Of a stretch of DNA of 64,000 bases, positions 23,324-38,730 are shown piece by piece; within the stretch, counting starts at the first letter, position 1; each line of letters begins with the position of its first letter. This DNA is from Polyodon spathula (taxonomy: Eukaryota; Chordata; Actinopteri; Acipenseriformes; Polyodontidae): contig NC_054534.1 in NCBI RefSeq assembly GCF_017654505.1, forward strand, positions 25,458,189 to 25,522,188, read 5' to 3'. The notes under the pieces were generated by a model. That model saw only the letters and a list, made by a program, of their open reading frames with translations, ran no database searches and had not been told where the DNA came from. A program made the translations under genes and the position numbers.

Positions 23324-26300
23324 CTGGAAAAGACAGGCAGGCGTATGTTTTCATTCCAGCACTGAAGACAGGTATTACAAAGCTGTCGATAGTTCTAGAG
23401 CACCTCGGCATGATAGCCCTTGACATTTCTATTTCAAATTGGTCTGGTGCCTCTGAATGTTAAAATCAACAAACATCTGTACTTCCGAGGGAGCTACATG
23501 AAAACATTTGGATAGGAAATCCACGTATCCTACCTGCAGAGATTTGTTTATCAAGTGTACATGCGTAGGGATTGACAGCACTGCTTGTTGACACTATTAC
23601 TCGCCAGTCAATATAAGAAATGTGAACTACCATCAGTCTCCACCCACCTGAGCAATTCCGCCGACCATCTTGCTCTTCACCACCACAGCTTCATCGTCGT
23701 GTGCATCGAATGCTGCTTTCTGTGCCGCCTTCACCAGGTTATCAGAAGCTCTCTTTACAGCATTACCAGCAGCCTGAATAGCAAAAAGACCAATTCAGTT
23801 AATTAACGTAGAGGAAGCACTGTAAATTAATATGGCTGCATAGCTTAGAACTGGATTGTCTTCTAGACTGGACAAACTGCAAAGGAATGAGTTAATAAAC
23901 ATTAGAAACCACAGAATTTTCATCTACCAATCAGACAGCTCTGTTGCAGGGCACTATCACAAAGTCGTCGATTGTGTAACTTTCAGATGGAACATCTCAC
24001 TTTAAAAAAGCAAAATGGAAGCAAAGCAAAACAATAAAAAGATAAATAAAACCTGTAAATGGAGATTTTAAAATGCGTAAAATAACTAAACATTAAAACC
24101 GTGATTAACGGGCGTTTTTCTTGGCAGTCAAACTTGTCTGGACGGTAGCTCTTACTTTCCCAAATCAGTACCAGATAGTAATGTAACACACAAGTCTCCA
24201 ATCTGGGTTATATTGCTTAATTTTGCATGTCATACATGCTATTTATTAACAAAAGAGAAGGCCTCAACCTGCCAGGTTTCTTTGGCCTGTTGTCTGATTT
24301 TCCACAGGAGCAGCACACAGTGGCCAATATATCCAACAGTTTTTTTTTTTAAATTTACTTTTTGTTTTTATCAGAAATCATTAGTTAATACAGTCCTCTG
24401 CAAAGGGAATGCAGCACCGTGCCAAGCCGGACAGCGAGCCAAAACAGACTTTTCTGTGCACTCCAGCATAGCTTTAAATGGTAAGGTAGGCTGGAGGAGA
24501 AACTGGCTCACCGATGATTCATTAGCAAAACACACAAACACAATTAATCTTTGAGGCCCGTTTGGCAGAGATTTTTAGATTGTGTGTTTATTGCCTTTTG
24601 CGGATTTTAAAATCAAGAGAGAGGGCCACGTGGTTACGAAGCGAGAGCTGGAACAGGGATTCAGCACCTGCTTAAATGCCAGAGCTCTGCTGGTCCCTGA
24701 CTCAAACCACACAGTGGGCCCTTGTGGCAAAGCGTAAGCCTTGCACATGGAAATATGTAGTTTAATGTATGTTTTTGTGTTAATTGTTAATATTTAATTG
24801 TTTAGCTGCTGTGGCGCTCCACTGGGGACGATTACCCGTCTGTGTGGAGCATCAGCTGAAAGCAATCAGCTGTTCCAGCAGTCGGGTGGGTGTGTCTCAG
24901 CGGAGCGTCAATATAAAAGCCTGGCGATCGCTGTGATCGGGGCTGCTGCAAGGCCTGCCGTTTTCAAAGCACCTTTGATTTATAGTTTGTGGTACTGTGT
25001 TTTATTTTGCACTTTTTGTATAGTTTTCTGTATTAGTCCTCTGTGTGTTACCATCGCTGGTAGCGTCACATGACCACCTTTATTTTACTTTTCGTTTTCT
25101 GGTTTGTTTTTTGGGTCTTCCTCGAGTCATGCGTGTGGTCGCCGCTGTTCAAGCACACAGAGAGACAGACGTGGTGTTGATACTGAAACCCCGGCACAGG
25201 TGCGCAGGTTTTATTATCAAACAAACAGAAAACGAAAGTAAAATAAAGGTAGTCATGTGACGTTACCAGCGACATATTTCCATGTGCAAGGCTTACGCTT
25301 TGCCACATAGCCCTACACACAAAGCTTGGGAATTATTTCAATGTTTTGATTACATCAAGTTTGATACACTTTGAAGACTACTCAAGCCTGCTGTCATGCA
25401 TATAATTTTACTTAATACAAAATTTGCTTTAAATAACTCACAAAGGTCATAAGGCGATATCTGTGGCAATAGCCAAGTCCTTTTAACGTGATCAGACTCA
25501 ACCACAGCATCTGTTCACCATAGGGAACGAACTGAATATTCATCTTGGTTTGCAGATAACTGAAACTTTCAGTATTAATGGAAATGTATCCATGTGCCCC
25601 TTCAGTTAAGCAGCTCTATCTAAGCCATATGCTCTTTTCCTTCTTATCCACCTGACAGTTCAATCCCACAAGTGATTGCACTGCAGTCTGTCCCACTGCC
25701 CTTGAGATGTGGCAGGTATCAACGTGGGAGGAACAGCTTACTTAACTTCTAATTATGAACCATCTTCTCATGAGAACACTCTTATTCAAAAGAACATTGG
25801 AGGTGAAAAAAAAAAAGATACTGTATTTAATCTGTAGCTTAATCTACAGTTTAGTATCTAGGGTTAATATGACAATGGAATGCAGACGCAAAGAATTTGA
25901 ATCATTTGGCATTTAATATAAATTTGAAGTTAGCAGCTGCTAGCACTTGGTTTCAGTCACAGCTGATGGGGTGAGGGATTAGTTCAAAATAACCTAGCCA
26001 TGTTGTGTATGGGATACATTTCTACTAAAGTAAGTTAAAAGATAACCCTGTTTTCGCTAGCATTTTAATATCAAAACTTACATAAGCTATCATATGCTTC
26101 CTCATTGTTTGGATAGCATACACACAGATGGGCACAACCTGACAAACCATCAGAGGTAAGTTTACTTGACAATGTATTGAGCAACATTAATCTTGCAAAA
26201 CATGTTAAATATTGGACTTGAGACAGCATGGCAATTCCATCAATGTGTAACCTCTTGCTTAAGTCATCACCACATCAGACTAAGGTAAGAACAGCACTTT

Positions 26301-29300
26301 GAAGTTCATACATTTGTGCATTTAGATTACCCATAACCCCAAAAATCAAGGGGTTTCCAAAATCATCCGATACAAACTACTTACTAGCGTAATAAACATT
26401 ATATTGTATTACTGCTTTGTTACATTCTGTACACATCCTTTATTTAACACTTTTCTATAATGATTTTTTTCATTAATACACAATTAGGTGGGACCTTTTT
26501 TTTCCTCCAACTGGCATAATTTATTTCATAAATTCAAAATCAGTAGCCTTGTACTGTATTAATGGTCATCTGACCTTACCAGCCAGCCAGTAAAGGCCTG
26601 AAAGAAAAGGGGCAGTTTATTAAGCGGACACCAAGGTTCGCTTCCTTTTGTGAGGAGATAATTCAGGTCTCACTATTACAAAATGAACCCTTTTTAAGCA
26701 GAAAGAAAAAATGTTATTAAACATTATTTGATGCATTAAGTGCAAACCCTTTCACTGAGACATACAAACCATGTGACATATACCAAATATTCTGCAGTTA
26801 GCATTCATGTTAATTGCAGGATATTTGGTATATGTCACATGGTTTGTATGTCTCAGTGAAAGGGTTTGCACTTAATGCATCAAATAATGTTTAATAACAT
26901 TTTTGAATGACCCACTTGTCTGATGTTATTAGGAACTTATTATGTCTTTTTGTTTATTTTTTTAACCCTCCCAGCACTGCAGTGGTGTGAATAAATTACT
27001 CTAAGATACAAAAAAAAAAAAAAAATGCTTTCATGTTTACTGCTCTCTAATCATAACAAACTGTATATTCAAGACTGCAGTTTTTAGCTCCAGGAGCCTG
27101 TTGCTGCTGTCTACTGCGTGAATGGAATAAATGAAACCATATCACAGATAAAAGGGTCACTATAACCTACCCTAAATATAGAGCTCACTATAATCCAGCA
27201 GTGACAGCTGTACTCACAGGGATGTCAATATGAAACACTAGAAACTCACACTTCCCATCCTTGAAGCCCTATTTTTGGAAGCTACTTAACCTTGTACTTT
27301 ATGAGGCTTACTGTTGACGACGGGCCCAGCATGAAACAAGGTCAAGTAAAGCAATGTGCTTGGATGGGTAGTTATAGTACTAGTTAGGAACCACTTCAAA
27401 TTAAGCACAAGCCTTAGAACAATTGATTAATTTGGACACATAAGAAACTAAGTTGCCGACTGTACCACTAATATATATATATATCTATAAAGTCACATAG
27501 TTGTAGTTAAAAGTTTACATACTCCTATGGAAATGTATCATTTTTTTTGACATTTCTCAAAAACAAGAATTTTACGAAAAATCTTATGTAGCTAAAGTTT
27601 TGCTTTTGTGAATGAGGAAAAAAAGTTTTAAGAAATAGATGTCTACAATTTATTTCAGCAATTTTTTTATTTTTTTTGCAAAACTCAAAAAATGCCAATT
27701 CAAAAGTATTCATACCCTTTGATGCTATGATTTGTGCTAGAAATTTCAATATGATAATGCAGAACCTAATTCTAGAAAAGTCTAGAGAATGCCGGATTGT
27801 AGGTGAACATTTTTAGAGAGTATACAAGGGTTAGGCACAGGATGATTGCTGTCATTACCAATAAGCCAATATGTAAAAAAGTAAAGAGCTATCTGAAAAC
27901 CTTAGGCATACAATGATTTATTGTCATAAAGCTGGAGAAGGATACAAGAAGATTTCCAGGCATTTAAGTATCTCAATTTCAACTACTGTTTCTACTATCA
28001 AGAAGTACAAGACTCATGGTACTGTCACAACACTCCCTTGGTCTGGAAGAAAGAAGGTTCTTTCACCAAGAACAAGTAGAATTGTGACTATGGTTAATAA
28101 CAATCCGAGATTGACTGCCAAAGATATTCAAAGTGAACTGGCTGCAAGTGGGACTGGGGTTCAATTTCAACCACAAGTTGAGTATTGCATGATCACAGGC
28201 AAAGAAATTGTCAAAAGGACAACCGCTAAAAGGTTTGCAAAATGGATATTTGGTCACGCTGATAGTCGTTATGTTTGGAGAAAGTCTGGTGAGGTGTTCA
28301 AAGAAAAGAACACCATACCTACTGTCAAGCATAGAGGTGGTAATATCCTTCTATGGAAAAGTTTTTCTTCTAATGGCACAGGAAATTTAGTTCCAATACA
28401 TGGTAAAATGGACTCCACAGCATACCAAAAGATACTGGCCATCATCTGAAATCCTTCGCTACAAAACTTGGTTTACAGCGCAACTGGACGTTCCAACACG
28501 ACAACGATCCAAAGCACACATCAAAATCTACTTCAGAATGGTTAAAGAAGAATAAAGTCAAGGTTCTGGAATGGCCCAGTCAAAGTCCTGATCTAAAACC
28601 AATTGAGAATCTTTGGTATGACATGAAGAAGGCTGTGCACAAGAGAAGTTGGAATTTGAATAAACTGGAATAATTTTGCATTGAAGAATGGTCAAAAAAA
28701 TCACTAAAGAATCATGCCAAAAGCTCACTGACTAATATCCTAAACCGTTAAAAGAGGTTATTATTGCTAAAGGTGCCTCAACTAGCTATAAATTGAATTT
28801 TCTTTGTCAGGGTATGACTACTTTTGAATTGACATTTTTGTTTTGGAAAAAAAATTGCTGAAATAAATAATCGTAGACATCTATTTCTTGTAAGTTTTTC
28901 CTCATCCGCAAAAGCAAAACTTTTGCTACAAAAGATTTTTCCTAAAATTATTTGTTTGAGAAATTTCTAGAAATTATACATTTCCATTGAGGTATGTAAA
29001 CGTTTGACTACAACTGTGTGTATATGCATGTATGTATTTATGTATAGTACCGTACCGTACCAGTCAAAAGTTTGAGTACACCTGCTTGAAACCAGGTTTT
29101 TCATTATTCTAACTGCTGCTTAGTTTATGATGCTTTTAACTGTATAAACTTGTCTATAAACACTTAATATTTCATTATATGACACAAGTACTTGTACAAG
29201 CTGATAATCATACGTGAATTGCATTCAAAAATGTAATTTTTAAATGAAAATGTAAATCTCGTCAATTTCAATGAAATAGTCACCCAAAGCAAGGGGGTTT

Positions 29301-32300
29301 CAGTCTGAAGCCCAAGTCAGTTAAAAGTCTGAAATGTGTATAACACGGTGTTAGAACACTTCACTTGTGACACTTAAGTGTCTTTGTTAGATGTTCTCTG
29401 AGTTAACTAGCATGTTATCTAATCAACATTTTGTCATCAATTATTGTTAACAGGTGAGGGTACATGATTACTATAAATATAGGTAGCATAGGCACAAGTT
29501 TGTCTTTCCTGAATGTAAGGGAGCAGAAAATGGCAAAATACACTCATAATACAAATTTTCAGCCCTTATGCACACTTTTATTCACAATACAAAACAAAAC
29601 AAACAAACAAAACCCTAGCTCCCTCGGAGCACTAACTAAAAATATGCACAGGACAGCCAAGCTGTTTACCCGACATAACACAAAAACAAAACACTAATAC
29701 TAACTTCTATAAAACCAAAACGCAGCTTTTAAAGAGACCTTTACGACTTCCAGTCAGGCTCTATACTCCACAGCAGCAGCCCAGAACAAACTGGCTGCAC
29801 TCTTTAAATACCCTGCACCTGGTTCTAATTTACAATTACCTCCAGGTGCAGGGGATAATTAACAATTAGCAAGTAAATTAAACAAAAGGAATTAAATTAA
29901 ACAAAACGTGCATTTGCACATGTTTTTAGGCAGGGAGGAATCTGACCCTTCCCCTGCCACCTTACAATATATATAAACACACACACTAGAACGCTTGGTT
30001 CCTGTGGAATTACTGGACGCTGACGTATGAGATGATTTCCAAATTAGATAATTAGTAGATTGAAAATTAAGGAAAGGCACTGCGTGCATTAAGTAACTAA
30101 CCCACTCGGGGCAGCTCAGTGAAAGAACCCACTGAACGGCATACTCAGTTCCACTCCTCCTGAGCAGCTCAGAGTGCTGCAGAGCAGATTTAATTTGTGA
30201 GCCGAGTGATCGTGTACAACCGGGCGTGTAAGAAAGACATTCTTTACCTGAAGCCTCTTCATGGTCTGGGAGTCCTGGTCTGCCTTCACCTTACAGGCCA
30301 CCAGGAGCTGAGCTGTGGACGCTGCCACCTGCTTGGCAGATGAGATGAGTTTTTCCTCGCTAGCGTGGCCCTGCACAGCCGAGTTAGCTGCCTCGCAAAG
30401 GTTGCTGGTAGCTGCAGCAACCATTCGGGCCTGACGAAGAAAGGCGAATGCTGGGTCAGCGTTTGTCAGAAGAACATCACATTCAAGTTGAAATAAACCC
30501 TACCTGCACAATTCAAGCAAAATTCATATTTGTTCATTTTAGTTAAATGTCCCAATCACCCCGTTACACTAAGCTACTAGACTTCTATGAAATCCTTTCT
30601 GTCTTTTATGATCATGCAGTAGGGACAGATGCTGCTGTCATACTGTAGGCACCACCTTAAAGGCTCTTGCCTTTACAAATGCCAAAACAACCATCAAACA
30701 TTCAATTAACATCAGTTAATTTAAATATGTCAACTAGCTCAAATACAACACATTAGAAAAAACATTTCATGGAGATACTCACAGCTGAAATAAGACCCTG
30801 AGACCACTGCCCATCATCCACAGCATTGGCTGGACTAGCGCCCACCTTGAAAAGAAGAAAGGAACTTAAACACAGCATCAAGGACAAACCACCATACGGT
30901 TATTGTAATCAAAAGATGAGGTCTTCATTCAAAGTGTTGAGTGCTAGCTTACTTTTCCTTGTGCCACCAGCTCTCTCTGAGCTGCAGAGGCAGCTTTCAC
31001 CAAAGCACTGGTTGCCGCGGCGATGGATTTAGCAGCTTCCAAAATCTGTTCCTCAAAGTTCAGGCTCTCGTCTGCTTCCTGTCAAAAATAAAATAAAATT
31101 AAAATGAACAAATATATAAAAGAGAGAGATTATCTGAGTCTCTATAGACTGTTTCCTTTCATGTTCATCATATAAAACTTACGTAACAGTGCATTTACAG
31201 TATAATTCAAATTACTGTTTAAATATAAAAATGTACACTTCTGACATTCTTTTACGTTAACACTAACTCAGTAATAAAGCAAAGGGAATTATGACAACAG
31301 CAGCATGTGTTTATATGTGATTACATGAACACAGTTAACCCTGTCTTACGCTCAAACTTAAAATAACTACTTCATAAAACCCCTTGATTTGATCGTTCAG
31401 CAAAGGGCATATAAAAGCATGTGTTCCTGTACCTTGGGCTTAGCTCGAGGTTTGAGCTGCTCCAATTTCTTGGCTGCAGCCTCAATAGCAGCAGCAGCTC
31501 CCAGAAGTTCATTCTCAGCAATAACGGTCGGGTCTTCAGGATCAACCCATTCTGTGCCTGCAGAGAAAAAAAAAAAAAAAAAAAAAAAAAAGTCAGAAAC
31601 AGAAAACATGAAGGAATTTCATCAAGGAAACAAATATTCACGTCACAATAACATTACAGAATAAATTTTAACCTTGCTGATCCTTAAAAGTAATTATAGC
31701 TTACAAAATAATTTCATAAATCTTGCCCGTTTTGTAGTTACATCCGCTAAATAGGTCTGAAATGTGCAGTTTTGAAAGAAACACAGTATTAGTAGATTTG
31801 TGTTTTCATTTTAAAACATGATAGCTGGTACAGTATTACATTAAGTTAAAGTGTGCATTTGCACACCCTGGGTAATTTTAACACAGTAGTGTCTTCAGGG
31901 CCAAGCATATTACTGGCTGAAAGCATGTCAGTCAACAGGAGAAGCAACTGATTGAATATTGACAGGAAAGATGGGGACAATTTCACCCACCAGGTGAAAT
32001 GACTTGGAAAGTGCAAGACAACCTAAAAGCATGGCTTGTGAACAGAGATGTACTTAAGCTAGAGTTTCTTTCAAAATTGCACACTTGAGACCTATATAAT
32101 GAAATGATTTGCATGTCAGAATTTATGGAACTATTTTGTTAAGTTAAAATTACTTTAATAGATGTATCCTATAATAACTCATAAATCTTTGCATCAAGTT
32201 TCCTCCCAACTTGTTAAAATGATATATACTGGGGCTGCATGTGTGTGCAAGTTTACAATTAAAATAGATACGCTTTAGAATTTAAAGAAAAAATTCATGC

Positions 32301-33642
32301 ATACTCAGTGTTACAAAGGTGGTGTCTAGGGCTGAACATACAGTGTGTGGAAATCAACACTTATCCTCACCCCAGCCTAGTGCATCCAAACTAACCTATT
32401 CCTCCAGATCAAGCAGCTAACAATGTTCAGGTATAATTTGGCTATAGATCAGCACAGAACAATATGGTGTCACCACTAAAAATGAGATTAAAAAAGGCAG
32501 CTACTGCCGAGCCTGCACAGGGTTACCTTTCATGGCCTCTGCTGCCTGGATGAGCTCTGTGACAGAGCCGGCCACTCGCTTGGAGTAGGAGGCCAGCTGC
32601 TGTTTCAGGTCATGGGACGGCTTCTGAATAATCTGACAGAAAAACAGGGCGATTATTAATGCATGTATTGTGCAGTTAAAAACAGGCAGCAATAACTTCA
32701 TCATAACTTAGCTCTTTCCAAAGTAACCTAGCCAGGCAAGTGATGTTAAATGGTCAAAGAACTAATATAATATATGCTTCTGAAAAACATGCAACATATG
32801 GAACTATAGTAAATAAATCTAACTTTCACAACCCCCCTGATACAGTGAAAGCATTTAAATGTCAAAGCCATTAATAAAAATAAAAAATAAAAAAAACATT
32901 GTATATAATTTTGTTTTCTAACCAAAAAAAAAACCAATTAAAAACCAACAGATATTCCCATAAAGTCTTCTGGTAGATAATGCCCAGTTAATCCTCCCTC
33001 AACCACACGAAACCTGAAGCTACATTGACACTATGCACACTCCAAGAATGTACATGCATTTTAACAAAACATGCTCACACACAGCATTTCACTAGTTCCT
33101 AATCTGTTCAAAATAAAAGGAATAAACAACCTTAACTTACATATACACTGCTGTGCAAAAGTCTTAGACATATGTTTTTTCTACTCTGATGCATTATGAG
33201 CATCAACAATTTACTGAAAGCCTCCACTAGTGTTTTCTACTGTTATAACAACCTTGATGCTGATGCTCATAATGCATCAGTCGAAAAAAAGTTTTAAAAC
33301 GATATTCTGAAATCGTACCGTGAAAAAAAAAAAAAAAAATGGGCACCATAGGTTTTAGTGGTGATCTACAGGACTGGTATTTTGCTGCTATTGAATGGAC
33401 TACTGTCATGCATGAGGAACGTACTGTATGTGGGAATATACCTTAACAGATTACATATAGTGACGAATGAGCTACTTTAAAAGGGAATCTAAAAAGGGAA
33501 CACAAAACTGTAAGTGCTAAAACTACGCTACAGAGCATTTTGAAAGACACTGCAAATCCAAAATTCTCATGCCAATGACCAAGAAACTAACAACATTGCT
33601 GTTCTTTCTACTCACCGGCTATCACATTGAAAAACAAAAAAG

Positions 33643-33675
<33 letters not shown>

Positions 33676-36600
33676 AATACATAAATACTAATCAATTATT
33701 AAATTTGAATGTAAAACACATTAAAAGGCAAATTAACCCTCATTCACTTCAAGTATTTCCACACAAACAGCTTTAAAAAACGTTGACAATATTAAAAGTT
33801 AGAACAGTACAGTAGCAACAGTATAAAATGAGATAACAATCTGCTTCCTAGTCAGTTTATAAGTCTAGTTTTATATCACATCCCCACAGAGACATTTATA
33901 TGCAATGCATATCTTTACACATAGATCAGAAGTCTGACACATTCCAACACATTTAAAATGTAGATAAATACTTTGTCCCTTTTGACTCCAGGCTTCCAAT
34001 TGCTCTGTATCTTGTATAATTTAGAACTTAGGAACTTTGAAAACCTACACCATGCTAAAACAGTGTACCATGCTGCAAGCTAATCCTGGGTCTTATAAAT
34101 CCCTCACACCATTTCAACAAGGTTACACAGTTCATCTATTTTCAGAGCCCTCAGTAAAAGCAGAAAGGCTGTGGATCCGAAGTAAAATGCACACGTTTAT
34201 TATTGTCTGTTGACAGATGCATTGAAAGAAAAACATAATTAATTAATGAGTATATATTCAACTAAATCTAATGTAATGACAAAAGATACATTTTAAGAAA
34301 AAGTATTTTCGATGTGGGGTGGAGTGTTGGTTTAAACCTACATTAGAAAAATGAATGCATTTGCTTTGCTCAGGTAAAAAATAAAATACCCTCAGAATGA
34401 AAGGGTTGCGATGCAGTGCTTGCCTATATGTTGTCAGTCACCAAGGCATTCACGTTGCTGCGGGCAGGTACTCACCACCAGCACGTGCTCCAGCAGTCCC
34501 AGGTACCCGACGGCACACTCTTTTCCATATCGGAGCGCTCTGGTTTGCACATCTTTATTCACCGCAGGGTGATACGCCGCTTGCTGCATAAACAAGAGAG
34601 TTACATCGCTTTTATATTCATTCAGACTGAGACTGAGACTGAGACTGCACATGGGTCGGCCTCTCCAAAATCCGTGTTTTTATACGAGTTCAACGGCTCA
34701 AACTATTGCTTTATTTAACCAGTTTTAAACATGGTCATAATGTAACCACCCTTAGAAAAGTTTCCCACAGTATTTTTGTATGGTAATTTTGTCCTTTTCC
34801 CATGGTTATGCTATGCATTTACCCTGGTTTGCCATGCTTTTTAATGTGCTTTACTATACCTCACTGTGCTTTACAGTGCTTATCATGCTTTCACTGTGCT
34901 TTATTAGACCTTGCTATGCTTTTGCTATGGGAAATGTTTGCAAGGGCATCCTCCTTAAAAATCGTGCATTACATAACAGTTGCTTGTCATTGTTATGTTT
35001 GCCTGTTCTTAATCTTATTACAAGCACTCACATTGCACAGCACGTACATTCTATTTTATTCCCTCACCTTGCAGGAGTTCAGCATCTCAGCAATGGCTTT
35101 GCGACTCAGGTTAGCCGTAGCGATGACGTCTTCCTGACGGCACGAATTCCCAGCAGCCACTGCCTTTGCAGTCGCCATGGTGATGCCTTTGGTTGTGCGG
35201 ATAAAATCTTCAGGTGTCGCAGTCTTAGGTGGTGGCTCTTTGCTGTTGAATACCTATAAAGAAAAGAAACATATGCTTTGAAATTGTGCAATGCAACACC
35301 ATCCGTCTTCCACCTCCTACATTAAGCAAATGTGTAAAAATGATTTGTTATTTTTATGATATTTACGTGTTATGCATGCATTACAAAAGCAATATGGTTT
35401 TAACCTTTGATTAGAAGGTTGCAGAGACTGCAATTTCACTAACATACCCTATGCCAGCTACCATGGCCCATCTTATAGCTTACCAAAAGCCTTTGAAGAA
35501 GGGAAACACTTCCACACACTTGAACAATGTAAAAGTGTTACTCACAGCCAGCTCCTGCTTAATGTGCTCAATGGTGGCCTCCAGGGCTCTGGTTCCTTTG
35601 GTTGCTTCATCTTCCACAGCCTTGACAGTCTTCAAGAGCGAAGTCACATTGGTCACCATCACCTAAGAGGAGAGGTCAATAGATAAACAAGGTTAGCTCT
35701 ACATAACTGCAGGTTTTGATAACTTCCTCAAACTAAATTTCAGTATGACAAATCAGTAGGAATAAATTAAGACAGCAACAAGCAGTCGCATGGTTGGTAT
35801 CTTTAATGAAAAAAAAATTACATAAGGTTTTGTTTGTTTGTGTGTATTTTCTTTAGATGCCTAAAGTATATCAGTAAAGTTAGTATTTAGTTTTTAAAAT
35901 CATGTCCTGATAATAAAAGACTTGAAGCTTCAGTTTATATTGCCCAGGACAGAAGATTAAACTATTTAAACAACAATTGGAAAAGCTTTAAAAAGCACCA
36001 TCACATTACATGCTCTTATAATAGAAGTCGTGTGTCAGTAATATACACAAACTGCCATGCTGTAAATACAAAACTAGAGCTATCAGTATGCTGAGAAACA
36101 GAGGGGGAAGAACAAATTAAAAATAAACAGGACCTTATGCACATGCATTTAAAAAATATGAAATTGTGACACTCAAACTGTATATGCTGACTTGCACATA
36201 CCTCCACATACCCAGAGATTCATACCCTCTCAATAGAATGCCTTTGGCACATTTCATTACAAATGGGTAAGCAGCTCTCCAGATGTGTGTAAAACTATAA
36301 AGTGAGGTACACCCACACATAGTGCTATAACGCCTGTTCCCAGAGACATGCATCTATTGGAGGTAAATAAATGTATTGAGTATTTTTCTATTGTTTCTTC
36401 TCTGATGTGTGAATAATTGTTCTAGGTTTCAAGAAGAACTTCACAGGTCAAATGAGGGCCAATATCAAACAAATACAAATGTTTGTTTTATCACATAATA
36501 GTTGTTTTAAATAGATGTTATTTTAACTTTTTTTTCCCCCCTCCATTTGTGCAGAGGCCATGCACATGGTTCTCTGTATTTACCTTGGCAGAGTTCTTGA

Positions 36601-37266
36601 GCTGAAACATGGCAGGATCATCATGAGGCTTCCCTGAGGCTCCCTTCGTGGCACTGATGAGATCTCCAAGCGCCTTGGCCACATCCTTCACTGCGTTGAT
36701 CAGGACGACCTGCCAGGCAAACACAGACAATGCATCACTGACGTGAAGAACAGATTGGTGAACTGCACCGTTAGGGTATACTGACACCTTGTGGCTAGAA
36801 TACAACATTACCTTTTTAAAACTTGCTCATTTCATTTTGTCATGCTCTATCATTTATTCACTGAACCATGTTAAAGCATTATCACCCCCCCCACCCCCAA
36901 CATAATTCTAATTTAATCCAGCCCTTATTGGAAATAAAATATCACACCACACTTCTGCCCCTATTCCACCCTAAATTATGGTTCTACCTCTCCCTAAACA
37001 ACGGGACAGGGTCTTTTCCATAACAATGCTTCATTACACTACTATAACACCCTTTACAATACATGGAAGCACTTAGCAACTTCACTGGAATGATGAGAAA
37101 AGATATATCCATAATGGAGAACAAGCAGATGAGACATCACAATGCTGCAGTAACAGGCAACAACAAGCAAAACATGCCATGAAAACAAGAAAATGCAGGC
37201 ACATATTAAAAAAACAGGGTTTGGAAAGCTTTCATAATTTGTTAAATTAGTTTTCATGTTGGTAGT

Positions 37267-37297
<31 letters not shown>

Positions 37298-38699
37298 TTA
37301 TTCATAATAATGATCATTTTTAATAAGCAAATACAACTAAAATCAGCTTTTTCATTTTAATCGGAAACCACTGCCAAAAAACAAGAATGAATAAAGACAA
37401 CCACATGTCTCATATACTTGTTACTGTCTGAAACTGATATTTTTTAATTTTGTAAATGAAAAATATTTACAACCACGCCGGACTCAAAAACTACATGTGT
37501 AGCAACTTCAAGTTTCAAGTCATTTGCTTTCTGAAAGAGCCTACCCCACGTTTTATAAACTCAAGTAAAATTATCTTTCCACTGCTGCAATTTAATCTGT
37601 ATGGGGCTACCTATATTCTAATGCATGTTACATGTACTACGCAGCTGGGGTGACTGGCATGTGTTTGGATACTGGTTAGAGAGAACTCCAAAGCCCACGA
37701 AAACACTGGAAACCAGGCAATGGCGAAATGGCGATTTTTAATGCTTAAAAATGTCCCCTACAGCAAGTTGGTTCATAAGTTGTCTGGAAAGGTTTCACAA
37801 AAAGTAGCCTGGCATTTCTTGGGTTTCAAACACTATTTCTGCAACTGCACCTCATAGCACTGATTGTTTTGAATATTGTTTACTTGTGTGTATTTGTAAC
37901 TTTGGAATAAGCTGGTTCTAACAAATGAATGCCTTAGAAATGCCTGTCTTCTTAAAGGATATGCATACTGTATGTTTAAACCATTACATTACAAAGTGTC
38001 AAAAAACTATTCATATACTCCTTAATAGACTGTGGGGCAACTTCTTAGCTGAAATTAATTCTGGAAATACATTTTCTGGATTCAAAATCAACCTATTGCA
38101 CGGCACACACTACAGCATTTGGTTTCACTACTTCTGTGAATCATCTCCTACAATGAATTTCCAGCAAGTCCCTAGATTAGGAAGTCATTGCATGGTACAT
38201 ATATAGGACAGCATCTTGCACCCTCTTTAGACAGTAAATCTATCTACTGCATTTATTTGTTATATGTTTGTATATTTATCTTTTTATGGTTACCACAATT
38301 CTTTTTTTTGTTTTTTTTTGTTTTGTTTTTAATATTTCCAACATATTTTTCTTTAAAAGGCTTCAAAGGTTTTAGATCCATGTTATTTTATTGTTTGACG
38401 GATTAACGCATGATTGGCAAGAGAAAACGAAAGTATGAATAGACCACAAAGAACACAAAAAAAAAGTTGAGCAAAAAATGCATCATATTTTTGCAATGGA
38501 TGGTAAAGCAAGTAGGCAAAAACAAAATGAATACAACACACATTAAAGTAGTGTTAGAATCCAGACTGAAGCCGGGTACAATGTTTCTGGCATCAAACAT
38601 GGAAATATGACGGGAAGAAATCATTTCACATTTAAAAAAAATAAACCTAACGTCATAAATCAAAATCGGATGGAATTCTGGGAATGTTTTGCTTTTTAT

Positions 38700-38730
<31 letters not shown>

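Larger units (their letters stand above)
23774..30247 (-). other. tln1: tln1 intron 55
   Basis: 6.5 kb intron filled largely by mobile DNA: fold-back element (24.7 kb), long hairpin (26.7 kb), Tc1-like copy (27.5 kb) and LTR-like segment (29.6 kb). The remainder is AT-rich without open frames of note. Confidence 0.85.

Noticed and set aside
26707..26904. Typical microRNA precursor
   Set aside because: The stem is far longer and more perfect than usual animal pre-miRNAs; it may instead be a source of siRNA or simply a palindrome, so no miRNA was called.
34780..35259. 159-codon plus-strand open frame
   Set aside because: Overlaps talin exon 49 in antisense and a degenerate repeat; a shadow frame.
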